A stretch of DNA of 17,424 nucleotides from Promethearchaeota archaeon (lineage in GTDB: Archaea; Asgardarchaeota; Lokiarchaeia; Sigynarchaeales; SOKP01). The notes beneath the pieces are model-generated. The model searched no databases, was not told the DNA's origin, and saw only the letters and a program-made list of their open reading frames with translations. Both the position numbers and the translations under genes were made by a program. Shown one piece after another: positions 1 to 9,160 of the stretch. Position 1 is the first letter of the stretch. Every line of letters begins with the position of its first letter. The stretch covers positions 1 through 17,424 of the forward strand of contig JAUXAJ010000079.1 of the NCBI GenBank assembly GCA_030620005.1, given 5' to 3'.

Positions 1-1
1 C

Positions 2-1330
2 ACGGAAAATATCATTTGTTTTAATACTTTTAACGGGATATACATATCAGATTATTGCGATAGCAATAGAATCATCGGCAATAATGTTACTAAAAACAAT
101 TTTTATGGAATTAATTTAACAAATAAATGCAACAGACATATCGTGACAAGAAATCTTTTTATTAGAAACATAAAAGGTTGCGTTTATCAGTCTGAAAACG
201 GTAAAGGAAACATTATTGAAGATAATTATTGTCAAGATAAATACGGACATTGGTTTTTCGATTCGTTTATTATTGATGATAACGGAGGAGGAGATTTTAC
301 ATGGGCTCAAGCCGCCGCATTACCATGGTGCACGGGTTCTGGAACTTGGAACGATCCCTATATCATAGATAACGCAACGATAAATGGTAAATATTCAGGA
401 TATTGTCTTATAATTAGGGATTCTAAAGCATGTTTTATTATTAGCAATTTCACGGTTTATAATTCGGGGTCAAGTTCTGGTTCAGATGGGGGGATTAAAC
501 TTCAAAATGTAAACAATGGTAAAGTTCTAAATTCCAATTGCTCAACTAAAAACTACTATGGGATATATCTTTACGAATGCAATAATATAACTATCTCAGG
601 GAATAGCATCATCAGTAACTCCAACGAGGGTATTATTTTATACAAAAGCAACAATATTACGATTTTAAAAAATCATGTAAGTAATAGTGTCAAATATGGT
701 ATCTTTTTGAATACGGATTGTTTTAATAATATCATCGTCAACAATATGGCCGATAACATTGGAAATTATGGTATTTATCTATACAATAATTGCAGCAACA
801 ATTATATCTACAACAATTCTGCCAGTAATAATTTAATTGGAATTTATCTATACATTAATTGCAGCAACAATAATATCTATAACAATTCTGCGAGCGATAA
901 TTCGGATATTGGTATCTACTTGATTAATGATTGTAATAATAACACGATTTTGAACAATTATTTTAACGATAACGGTGATTGCGGAATTAAATTAGATCAC
1001 ACGGTTTGGAATAATATTACGGAAAATATTGTAAACGATAATGTAAACGGAATATATCTTGACGAATGTAATTACACGGTTATTTTGAGAAATATAATTA
1101 ATGACAATAGTGAATACGGAATCTATTTAAGGGGGTATTATAACAACCTTTCTGGAAATTTAATGGTTGAATGTGGCGTGGGTTTATTTGATTACGATAG
1201 TAATATCGAAGAACTGTCATCTCACAATATTGATACCACAAATTTAGTAAATGGAAGACCTTTATACTATTATATTCACGAAAAATGGCTCGGAGTTAAT
1301 GATTTTACAATTTCAGGCTCTGCGGGTTAA
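2..1330 (+). CDS. Beta-helix (NosD-type) surface protein, N-terminal part, partial and ended by an in-frame TAA
   Basis: The frame is open from the first complete codon of the window, so the true start and any signal peptide lie upstream; the GTG at 143 is an internal codon. The protein is a right-handed parallel beta-helix made of roughly 22-24-residue rungs rich in Asn, Ile, Gly and Tyr (GIYLY, NNTI and NNYIYNN patterns). This resembles the NosD/CASH solenoid fold of archaeal secreted proteins. Around nt 290-420 a segment with GSGTWNDPYII looks like the N-terminal cap of a second solenoid, which suggests two tandem beta-helix domains. Near nt 1232-1330 comes the DTTNLVNGRPLYYY element, which in this family precedes a GQ(V/I)LLVNC strand. 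The reading frame ends exactly where that Gln should be. It is probably extracellular, but ligand or role cannot be read from the sequence. Best understood as the 5' part of the gene that continues at 1331. Confidence 0.85.
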   Translation, partial: TENIICFNTFNGIYISDYCDSNRIIGNNVTKNNFYGINLTNKCNRHIVTRNLFIRNIKGCVYQSENGKGNIIEDNYCQDKYGHWFFDSFIIDDNGGGDFTWAQAAALPWCTGSGTWNDPYIIDNATINGKYSGYCLIIRDSKACFIISNFTVYNSGSSSGSDGGIKLQNVNNGKVLNSNCSTKNYYGIYLYECNNITISGNSIISNSNEGIILYKSNNITILKNHVSNSVKYGIFLNTDCFNNIIVNNMADNIGNYGIYLYNNCSNNYIYNNSASNNLIGIYLYINCSNNNIYNNSASDNSDIGIYLINDCNNNTILNNYFNDNGDCGIKLDHTVWNNITENIVNDNVNGIYLDECNYTVILRNIINDNSEYGIYLRGYYNNLSGNLMVECGVGLFDYDSNIEELSSHNIDTTNLVNGRPLYYYIHEKWLGVNDFTISGSAG

Positions 1331-2142
1331 GTGATTTTAGTAAATTGTAGTTACTCTACTCTATATAACTTGAATGTCTCAAGAGGTTCAATAGGAATCA
1401 CCTTATATTATTCTAATCATAATAATGTTTCATATTGCAATGACTCATTGAATAAAGTTTATGGATTGATTTCATATAATTCAAATAATAACACGATAAT
1501 TAAGAATAGATTTAATAATAATGCGCAACACGGATTGTATCTCATTAACTGCTATAATAATAATATCTCAAATAATCAGGGCAACGATAATGAAAAATAC
1601 GCTATTTATTTAAAAAACGATTGCAATAATAACACTATTTTTAACAATACAGTAAATGATAACGGGATAAATGGAATAAATCTTCTATCTAATTGTGATA
1701 ATAACACGATTTCAAACAATACAGTAAATAACAATGGACATGCAGGGATTTATTTAGATAACAATTGTAATAACAACACTCTCTTGAACAATGTTGCGTA
1801 TTATAACACGATATTCGGAATTTATTTTTCAGATAGCAGATATTCTAACATATCTGGAAATCTAATGAAAGAATGCGGTATTTGGTATGAGGGATCACTC
1901 GATGAGTTAACTTCTCATTTCATCGATACGACTAATTTGGTAAATGGCAGACCAGTATATTATTATGTTAATGTAACAAACTTAGGAACTCAAAATTTTA
2001 CATGGGCTGGTTCGGCAGGTCAAATTTTATTAGTAAATTGTAATATATCATATATTTATAATTATAACATTTCCCACGGTTCTGTCGGAATTTCTCTGCA
2101 TTATTGCAACGATGGTTACGTTTTAAGCAATAATGCTTCGTA
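1145..2142 (+). repeat. Duplicated beta-helix/NGRP-YYY module, 693-702 bp offset
   Basis: Two copies of one protein module follow each other. The first runs from the NLSGNLMVECG segment (nt 1145), the second from NISGNLMKECG (nt 1847). Both continue through IDTTNLVNGRP.YYY, a GSAG turn, (V/I)L(L)VNC, and a GS(I/V)GI(T/S)L rung. The offset is 702 bp at the beginning and 693 bp after a three-residue length difference. The comparison shows that TAA 1328-1330 corresponds to CAA 2021-2023. Confidence 0.85.
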
Positions 2143-5100
2143 TAATAAAGTATATGGAATATATCTCGCTAACAGTAATAATTTCACGATATCAAATAAT
2201 AATGTGAGTTATACTCGTCATTATGGACAATATAAAAGTCTTGATCAATGTGGAATCTATTTAGAATATAGCATTAATAATAGTATTTCGAGAAATTTCG
2301 CAAATAATAATGCCCGTAATGGAATAACCTTAAATAACGATTGTTCTGAGAACTACTTGTCAAGCAATGCCATAAACGATAACGATGATAACGGAATTTA
2401 CATGAACAATTGCGATGATAACATTATTTTAAATAACACTGTAATCGGAAACAATGCTAACGGAATTTTAATGAGTGACGAATGTGATAATAACATTATT
2501 TTAAATAACACCATAAACGGAAATAATGTCAACGGAATTTCTATGGATAATTGCCATAATAATGACATTTTAAACAACACTATTGGTAATAATGATGATG
2601 GTATTTACATGAATAATTGCAACTATAATGACATTTTAAACAACACTATTGGTAATAATGATGATGGTATCTCCATGAATTATTGCAATTATAATGACAT
2701 TTTTAACAATACTATTAATGATAGCAATGACGACGGAATTTACATGATTAATTGCCATTATAATGATATTATAAACAATACGATTAATGATAATAATGAC
2801 GACGGAATTTATATTAATGGTTGCGACAATAATATCATTTTCGGTAATAAAATATTAGAAAATCAAGATCACGGCATTTTGTTGGATAATTCTAATTACA
2901 ACAATATAACTTTAAACATCATAAATAATAGTGTTTATGGTATAGAAATTCAAAAAAGTAGTTATAATAGAATTTCAGGAAATAATATCTCTTTTAATTC
3001 AAATGACGGAATTTATGTCAATCAATTCAGCGACTATAATATAATTTCAAGTAATATTGTGCTAAATAACACGGGATCAGGCATTCATTTATATGATCAA
3101 TGTGATAACAATCAAATTTTAGAGAATATAGCATGTTTAAATGATGAACACGGCATATTTTTAGAAGATCATGAAGTTGATTCGGGTTACAACGAGGATT
3201 TGAACAACAATTATGAATGGATAGACATCAGTTCAGAACCAGATTTAGGGTTAAACGATGATGAATATATTGGTGTTTTATTACCGTTTGATTTTGAATT
3301 TTATGACTCCACATTTTCTACAGTTTATATCAGTGACAATGGATATCTTAGCTTTGCTGATTCTAGTCCTGATGATTATACGAATGAAGACATTCCCTTA
3401 GGTGGTGCTGATTATGAATATCTTATTGCTCCTTTCTGGGACGATTTATACTCAGAAATAGCAGGGGGAAGCGGGACGATTCATGTAAAGGACTTTGGCA
3501 CTTATTGGGTAGTCCAATGGGTAAACATGAGTCATTTTGACTATAATCACATTGGAACTTTTCAGGTGATATTATTTCAATCAGGTGATATTGTATTTAA
3601 TTTTAAAAACATCAATTATACTGCCGGAGGGTACACAACGGGGATTAATTATGGAGTGAATCCAAGTATAGGTGATTCCTTTAATAATATTGAAGAAAAC
3701 AATGTAACGTACTCAATTTTATATTCTAGAATTGAGGTTAGTTATGGCAATAATGTTTCAAAAAATATTGCTACCAAAAACAAAATGCACGGGATTTATT
3801 TCAAAACTATTAGGAATAGTTACATTCTTGAGAATAATGCTACCAACAATATTAATTGCGGTATATACATTAAGGATTGCCATTATATTCAGATTTTTGA
3901 GAATAATATCTCAAGTAATAGGAATTTTGGATTGGTCTTAGAAGAAAATATTAACAACTCAATTTCAGGAAATCTATTTCAAGAAAATTTACTGTCGGGT
4001 TTTTATTGTAACGCTAGCAATAATAATTCAATAACAAACAATTTTGCGCATAATAATACCATTCATGGATTTTACATTGTAAATTCTAATAATAATGAAT
4101 TGGTTGAAAATAACGCAACTTTTAACGGTTTGAATGGGATTGTATTAGAGAACTGTAATAATACAGATATTATTGGAAACAAGGGGAACTTAAATGATCA
4201 ATTTGGATTTTATTTTGAAAACTGTTATAATAATGTAGTTAATAGAAATTTTGCAATAAACAATTCCGTGACAGGAATCGTTTTAGATAATTGTGAATTG
4301 TTCATTATTTACGAAAACAATGCAAGTTTAAATCAAAATTTTGGAATTTGGCTAAAGAATAGCCCTAACAATAATCTTACTACGAATATCATTAATAACA
4401 ACACTCATGGATTAGTTCTAGAAACGAGCAATTATAACAATATTTCAAATAATTTCGCTTATTTCAACGATATTAGCGGTCTATTTCTAAATTCTTCTGA
4501 TTATAATTACATAATTGGAAATAATTTCTCTTGCAACGTGCAAAATGGAATTTATTCCTTATCAAGCGACAACAATGACATTTTAGGGAATAATGTTTCG
4601 TTAAATCATGTGTATGGTATTTGGTTAAAAAATAGTAACGATTCACTCATATCTGAAAATTACTTTCAATATAACGGATATTCAGGCATTTTTATTGATC
4701 CTAGCAACAACGACATCATATCTGCAAATACAATTATTAATAATGGTCAATATGGTATTATTTTAGAGAGTAGCACTTACATTCAAATTATTGAGAATAC
4801 AATTAATAATAATGGTCAATATGGTATTACTTTAGAGAGTAGCACTAACATTCAAATTTTGGAGAATACAATTAATTTCAATGGAATTGGTGTATTTTTA
4901 ATCGATAGCTCTCATAATACAATTTCAGATAATAATGTAAGCCATAACAATATATGTGGTTTTAATTTAACATCTTCTATTGATAACGACATTATTGGAA
5001 ATAATATTAGTTTTAATATTCAACATGGAATCTTTTTGAATTATAGCGATTCCAATACAATCGTAGGAAACAATACGATATATAGCAATGGCAGAAATGG

Positions 5101-8100
5101 AATTTATTTTATTTTCAGCAATAACAATGAAATTTTTAATAATACTATATATTTCAATGACGAGCATGGAATCTTCATGTTTGAAAGTAATTTAAATATC
5201 GTCTCTAACAATACCATTAACGAGAATGACGAATTAAATTACGCAGGTATTTGTATAAAAACAAGTAACTCTACGATAATTAAATACAATAACATATATA
5301 ACAACTATTTTGGAATCTTTTTGGAAGATGGAAGCATTACAAACAGCATCACCAGAAATAATATAAAGGGTAATCACCACGGAATATATTTAAAAATAAA
5401 TTGTATTAATAACACTCTATATGGAAATAATGCGAGTCTAAATAGTGTATACGGTATATTATTAGAAACCAGTAATAACAATTCCATAGTGGAAAATATT
5501 GGCTATAGTAATGATTGCGGAATATATTTACTTACCAGTAATTACAATAACATCACGAATAATTATTTCGATTACAATAATATTTGTGGCATTAATTTAA
5601 CTGCTTCCGTTTATAACAATATCACGGGTAACAGCGCAACCTTCAATGACGAAGGGATATGTCTCATTTCTGGGGCGGACAACAATTTTATATCAGGAAA
5701 CACGATTCAAAATACTACTTCAATAGGAATTCATATTTATAATAGCGACAGTAACACGATAACAGAGAATTTCATCAAGAAAAATTTAATATTTGGAGCA
5801 AGAGTCGAACAAGTATCAAGCCAAAATCTTTTTTATTGCAACAATTTTTCATCCAACGGTTGGCATGCTTTAGATTCTGGAAATAACAATTATTGGAATA
5901 ACTCCGTAATTGGCAACTATTGGGATAATTATACCGGTAAAGATGCGAACGACGATGGAATCGGAGATACAGGATATAGGGTTAATTATACAAATGGTTA
6001 CGACTATAAACCGAAATGGTGGGACGCTCCAGTCATTTCTCTTGTGGACCCTACTCAATACGATTTATTTGGAGTGTTTGCTCCAAATTTCACCCTTCTA
6101 ATTTTAGAAGGTGTACCAGACACCCAATGGTATACTTTAGAGTATTTAAGTGTAATATCAACCAAGTATTTCTTTATCAATAACAGGTCCATCGATCCTG
6201 ATGGTTGGATTAATTGCGGAAATGGTACCATCACGTTAGAATTTATTGTTAACGATTCGAGAGGATGGACTTCTGATCCTGTTTCAATAATTATTAGAAA
6301 AGACATAATAGCACCTTCAATTTATTGTATTTCTCCTTACGAAAATCAGTTAGTCGGGGTTAAGGTTATAGATTTTTTCGTCAGAATTAACGATTCAAAT
6401 CTTGACACAATGTGGTATTCTCTAAATAGAGATGTTAATACTACATTTACTGTAAATGGTACTTTTGATTTGACACAATGGAGTCATTTGCCAAATGGAA
6501 CTATTACAATTGCTTTCTATGCTAACGATACTGTCTCTAATAACGCGTCCTTAATCTTCAATATTCGAATCGATATTTTCATTCCCAGAATTATCATTAA
6601 TTTGCCTAATAATAATACGCTATGGGACGTGGCCCCTCCAATTAATTTAACAGTATATGGGTCTAGAGTCGATAAAATTTGGTATACTATTACTGGAAAT
6701 TCTTCGAGAAATTTTCTTGGCAATAATAGCCAAGTTCTACTAAATCAATCCATGTGGAACAATTTAATTGAGGGATGGTTTCATATATATTTTTTTGCTA
6801 ATAATTCCGTGAATAATATTAACGATACTTTGGTTCTATTCTTATCTAAAGACACATTGGGCCCTATCATAACCATTTTATATCCATACCAGCGTGAATC
6901 CCTTAGGAGGGATCCTTCCCCGGATTATACAATCACCATAGCGGAACCCAATTTAAATACAACTTGGTACATAATTGCCAGTGGATCTGATAAACATATC
7001 ATATCAAGCAATACTGGAAGATTTAGTACTGGTAGTTGGCGAGCGATATGGGATTCTTTATCTGATGGAGATTTAATTGTTATCACTTTTTACGCAAACG
7101 ATTCTCTGGGTCACGTGGGATCCGCGTCTGTCACTGTTGTGAAATGGACACCATCAGCATCAAAGCCAGCTGTCACTGAAGATGATAGCGAGGTTATTCT
7201 TGTTGAGGAAAATTGGCTTCCCCTTGTATTCATGGGCATATTCGGTATCTCGGTTTTTACAGCGGCCCTTGTATCAAAAAAAAAACTGACAGAAGAAGAA
7301 CTCGTTGTAGTCGAAAAAATGTCGAAAGGAAAACTTAAACTGTCTGCAATTACAAAAGAAACATATTTCTTAGTATTAGATACACATAATAAGAAAAGAA
7401 CTAATATAAAATTGTTTCTTTTTGCTTTTTTCCAGGTTATGCTTGGAATAATTTTATTCTTGGTTCTTTCCTGGCTGAATTACGTTAATGAAATTAGTAT
7501 TTTATCGATTATTCTAATTGAAATGCTTTTATCAATTTATCTCTTACATCTGATTAATAAAATATACATGAAAGAAAAGAAATTATCGTTCAAGAAGAAA
7601 TCTTATTCTTACAATATCATTGGCTTATATCTTGGGACTTCATTGTTATATATATTATTATTCCTATTATATTTTGGAATCTACGAGAGTATTTTATCCT
7701 CTCAAATAATAATTTGCTCAATCGTTATAGTAGGACAATTTTTTGTAGTCTTTATAAATAGATCCATTAATTACATTCGAGCGTCGTCTTGGATCTTAAT
7801 GATGTTGTTTGCTACTCTTTATTTAATTGAGGAAGAACTGAATTTTTCTCACATATTATTAGGTTTATTAGTTCTTGGTCCAATGCTAGAATTTTTATAT
7901 TTATCTAAATCTTTGGACTTCAGTCGTTATTATAACATGAAACCCATACTAAGTAGCCCTAATAGCCTTTACGGTGTAATGAGGCCTTACTACAAGTATA
8001 TCTGGTTAACTATATCAATATTATCCTCCGTTACTCTATATTTCATTACTACATTGTATTATGACTGGATTTGGTATCGTGCGTTACTCATGAGCCTTGC

Positions 8101-9091
8101 TCTTTTCTTTTTACTTACCGCTTTTATATTACTTGAAAAACCAAAAGGTCTTGGTTGGGCAAAAAATTTGAAGATTGTAATATTTACGCTTATATGGTGT
8201 GCATTGATAATATTATCATTTTATGTCAGAACCGTTTACAATTATACAATTTTAATACCGGTTCTAATTGTAGAAATATTTCTACTCATTATTTTTGGGG
8301 CGAAAGTGTTACTATCTAATTGGCGTAAAAAAATAAAAGAAAAACTATCAATTAAGAAAAAATTTTTCGTTATTGGTATATCAATATTTTTACTTACAAT
8401 AATAGCCTTAATAGGATGGTCATTAATAATAGGAAAATCAATTTTATCAATTCCATTCACGCTACTCATGCCAATTCTAATCGTTGAGTTTTTATCTCTT
8501 ATAGTTGCGGGAGCAGAAATATTATTACCTATACTACGACAAAAAAAGAAGGAAAAGATTCCGAATAAAGATAAAATCTATCTTTTTATAACTAGTGTAT
8601 CATTACTTGCTCTATTAGGATTAATAGGATGGTTAACTTTCTTGGAGCCAGTATCAAATCCTATTGTATTAACCATGCTCATACCAATTCTTGTAATAGA
8701 ATTAATATCAATAATACTAGCCGGAAAAACAATATTAAAGCTTATTAATCGTAAAGAAAAGAGGAAAGAATTCTTAATAGATGGATCATATTTCATTTTG
8801 TTGGCATGGTTATTGTTATTCACGATTATAGGAATAATAGGATGGATAATATTATTTGGTTTATCCTCTTCTTCGTTAATAATTACAATTCTCATTTCGA
8901 TTCTAATGATCGAGATCATGTCTATTTTAATAGTTGGTATACGACGATATAATTTTAAAAAATATCCAAAAAAAACCGACAGGCATAGAATTAAGAAGTA
9001 TGTAGCGATTTTTTTAACTGTAGTAATAATATTAGCGATTATTGGAATATGGATGGGTATATTATTAAGATTAATAATTTTAAAAATATAA
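1331..9091 (+). CDS. Giant beta-helix / NIDO-like / Ig-like surface protein with polytopic membrane domain
   Basis: This 2586-codon frame is in the same phase as the preceding one and begins directly after its TAA, so the GTG at 1331 is probably not a genuine start. No signal peptide or convincing ribosome site precedes it. Order of parts: beta-helix rungs (residues 1-617); a NIDO-like beta-sandwich (about 618-801) with SDNGYLSF, APFWDDL and FQVILFQSGDIVFNF; more rungs to about 1560, ending in the NosD-type motif GNYWDNYTGKDANDDGIGD; four Ig-like modules of about 90-100 residues starting near 1566, 1659, 1749 and 1842, each with a WY core and most with a late AND or ANN; a membrane helix at about 1962-1982; then some 17 more helices from about 2027 to the end. 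The last hairpins are internal repeats. Likely a cell-surface protein with a huge outer part. Function unknown; adhesion or envelope structure are guesses. Confidence 0.85.
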   Translation: MILVNCSYSTLYNLNVSRGSIGITLYYSNHNNVSYCNDSLNKVYGLISYNSNNNTIIKNRFNNNAQHGLYLINCYNNNISNNQGNDNEKYAIYLKNDCNNNTIFNNTVNDNGINGINLLSNCDNNTISNNTVNNNGHAGIYLDNNCNNNTLLNNVAYYNTIFGIYFSDSRYSNISGNLMKECGIWYEGSLDELTSHFIDTTNLVNGRPVYYYVNVTNLGTQNFTWAGSAGQILLVNCNISYIYNYNISHGSVGISLHYCNDGYVLSNNASYNKVYGIYLANSNNFTISNNNVSYTRHYGQYKSLDQCGIYLEYSINNSISRNFANNNARNGITLNNDCSENYLSSNAINDNDDNGIYMNNCDDNIILNNTVIGNNANGILMSDECDNNIILNNTINGNNVNGISMDNCHNNDILNNTIGNNDDGIYMNNCNYNDILNNTIGNNDDGISMNYCNYNDIFNNTINDSNDDGIYMINCHYNDIINNTINDNNDDGIYINGCDNNIIFGNKILENQDHGILLDNSNYNNITLNIINNSVYGIEIQKSSYNRISGNNISFNSNDGIYVNQFSDYNIISSNIVLNNTGSGIHLYDQCDNNQILENIACLNDEHGIFLEDHEVDSGYNEDLNNNYEWIDISSEPDLGLNDDEYIGVLLPFDFEFYDSTFSTVYISDNGYLSFADSSPDDYTNEDIPLGGADYEYLIAPFWDDLYSEIAGGSGTIHVKDFGTYWVVQWVNMSHFDYNHIGTFQVILFQSGDIVFNFKNINYTAGGYTTGINYGVNPSIGDSFNNIEENNVTYSILYSRIEVSYGNNVSKNIATKNKMHGIYFKTIRNSYILENNATNNINCGIYIKDCHYIQIFENNISSNRNFGLVLEENINNSISGNLFQENLLSGFYCNASNNNSITNNFAHNNTIHGFYIVNSNNNELVENNATFNGLNGIVLENCNNTDIIGNKGNLNDQFGFYFENCYNNVVNRNFAINNSVTGIVLDNCELFIIYENNASLNQNFGIWLKNSPNNNLTTNIINNNTHGLVLETSNYNNISNNFAYFNDISGLFLNSSDYNYIIGNNFSCNVQNGIYSLSSDNNDILGNNVSLNHVYGIWLKNSNDSLISENYFQYNGYSGIFIDPSNNDIISANTIINNGQYGIILESSTYIQIIENTINNNGQYGITLESSTNIQILENTINFNGIGVFLIDSSHNTISDNNVSHNNICGFNLTSSIDNDIIGNNISFNIQHGIFLNYSDSNTIVGNNTIYSNGRNGIYFIFSNNNEIFNNTIYFNDEHGIFMFESNLNIVSNNTINENDELNYAGICIKTSNSTIIKYNNIYNNYFGIFLEDGSITNSITRNNIKGNHHGIYLKINCINNTLYGNNASLNSVYGILLETSNNNSIVENIGYSNDCGIYLLTSNYNNITNNYFDYNNICGINLTASVYNNITGNSATFNDEGICLISGADNNFISGNTIQNTTSIGIHIYNSDSNTITENFIKKNLIFGARVEQVSSQNLFYCNNFSSNGWHALDSGNNNYWNNSVIGNYWDNYTGKDANDDGIGDTGYRVNYTNGYDYKPKWWDAPVISLVDPTQYDLFGVFAPNFTLLILEGVPDTQWYTLEYLSVISTKYFFINNRSIDPDGWINCGNGTITLEFIVNDSRGWTSDPVSIIIRKDIIAPSIYCISPYENQLVGVKVIDFFVRINDSNLDTMWYSLNRDVNTTFTVNGTFDLTQWSHLPNGTITIAFYANDTVSNNASLIFNIRIDIFIPRIIINLPNNNTLWDVAPPINLTVYGSRVDKIWYTITGNSSRNFLGNNSQVLLNQSMWNNLIEGWFHIYFFANNSVNNINDTLVLFLSKDTLGPIITILYPYQRESLRRDPSPDYTITIAEPNLNTTWYIIASGSDKHIISSNTGRFSTGSWRAIWDSLSDGDLIVITFYANDSLGHVGSASVTVVKWTPSASKPAVTEDDSEVILVEENWLPLVFMGIFGISVFTAALVSKKKLTEEELVVVEKMSKGKLKLSAITKETYFLVLDTHNKKRTNIKLFLFAFFQVMLGIILFLVLSWLNYVNEISILSIILIEMLLSIYLLHLINKIYMKEKKLSFKKKSYSYNIIGLYLGTSLLYILLFLLYFGIYESILSSQIIICSIVIVGQFFVVFINRSINYIRASSWILMMLFATLYLIEEELNFSHILLGLLVLGPMLEFLYLSKSLDFSRYYNMKPILSSPNSLYGVMRPYYKYIWLTISILSSVTLYFITTLYYDWIWYRALLMSLALFFLLTAFILLEKPKGLGWAKNLKIVIFTLIWCALIILSFYVRTVYNYTILIPVLIVEIFLLIIFGAKVLLSNWRKKIKEKLSIKKKFFVIGISIFLLTIIALIGWSLIIGKSILSIPFTLLMPILIVEFLSLIVAGAEILLPILRQKKKEKIPNKDKIYLFITSVSLLALLGLIGWLTFLEPVSNPIVLTMLIPILVIELISIILAGKTILKLINRKEKRKEFLIDGSYFILLAWLLLFTIIGIIGWIILFGLSSSSLIITILISILMIEIMSILIVGIRRYNFKKYPKKTDRHRIKKYVAIFLTVVIILAIIGIWMGILLRLIILKI
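2561..2758 (+). repeat. 66-bp tandem repeat within beta-helix coding sequence
   Basis: Units start at 2561, 2627 and 2693 with a period of 66 bp, that is 22 residues or one solenoid rung. The first 44 bases of the first two units are identical and the third is diverged. This points to recent rung duplication by unequal exchange or slippage. Confidence 0.85.
4742..4879 (+). repeat. 69-bp tandem repeat within beta-helix coding sequence
   Basis: Two nearly identical 69-bp units (23 residues) start at 4742 and 4811 and share the AATGGTCAATATGGTATTA core with only a few substitutions. It is a second place where a rung was recently duplicated. A more diverged 69-bp pair is also visible around 791 and 860 in the upstream part. 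Confidence 0.8.
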
Positions 9092-9148
9092 ATAGAGGAA
9101 ATAAAATTCAAAATTTAAAAAAAAGATATTAAAAATCAAAATTTATAT

Positions 9149-9153
9149 GGTGA
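9149..9153 (+). promoter_or_regulatory. Ribosome binding site of the 9161 gene
   Basis: GGTGA lies seven bases before the ATG at 9161 and matches the archaeal 16S anti-Shine-Dalgarno end. It supports this start codon. The 69-bp gap after the preceding gene is otherwise A/T-rich without a clear hairpin. Confidence 0.6.
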
Positions 9154-9160
9154 AATTATA

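Noticed and set aside
143..145. GTG as the start of the first beta-helix gene
   Set aside because: The same frame is open back to the window edge and already encodes beta-helix rungs (GIYISD, NFYGINL), so this codon is an internal Val.
1328..1333. Recoded TAA or alternative genetic code
   Set aside because: TAA also ends the 1331, 12526, 13892 and 15962 genes at natural C-termini, and no recoding element is evident near 1328. A point mutation is simpler.
8578..9111. 177-codon open frame on the minus strand
   Set aside because: It lies opposite the membrane domain of the giant gene; its Ile/Asn-rich product mirrors that hydrophobic A/T-rich coding sequence, and it has no ribosome site.
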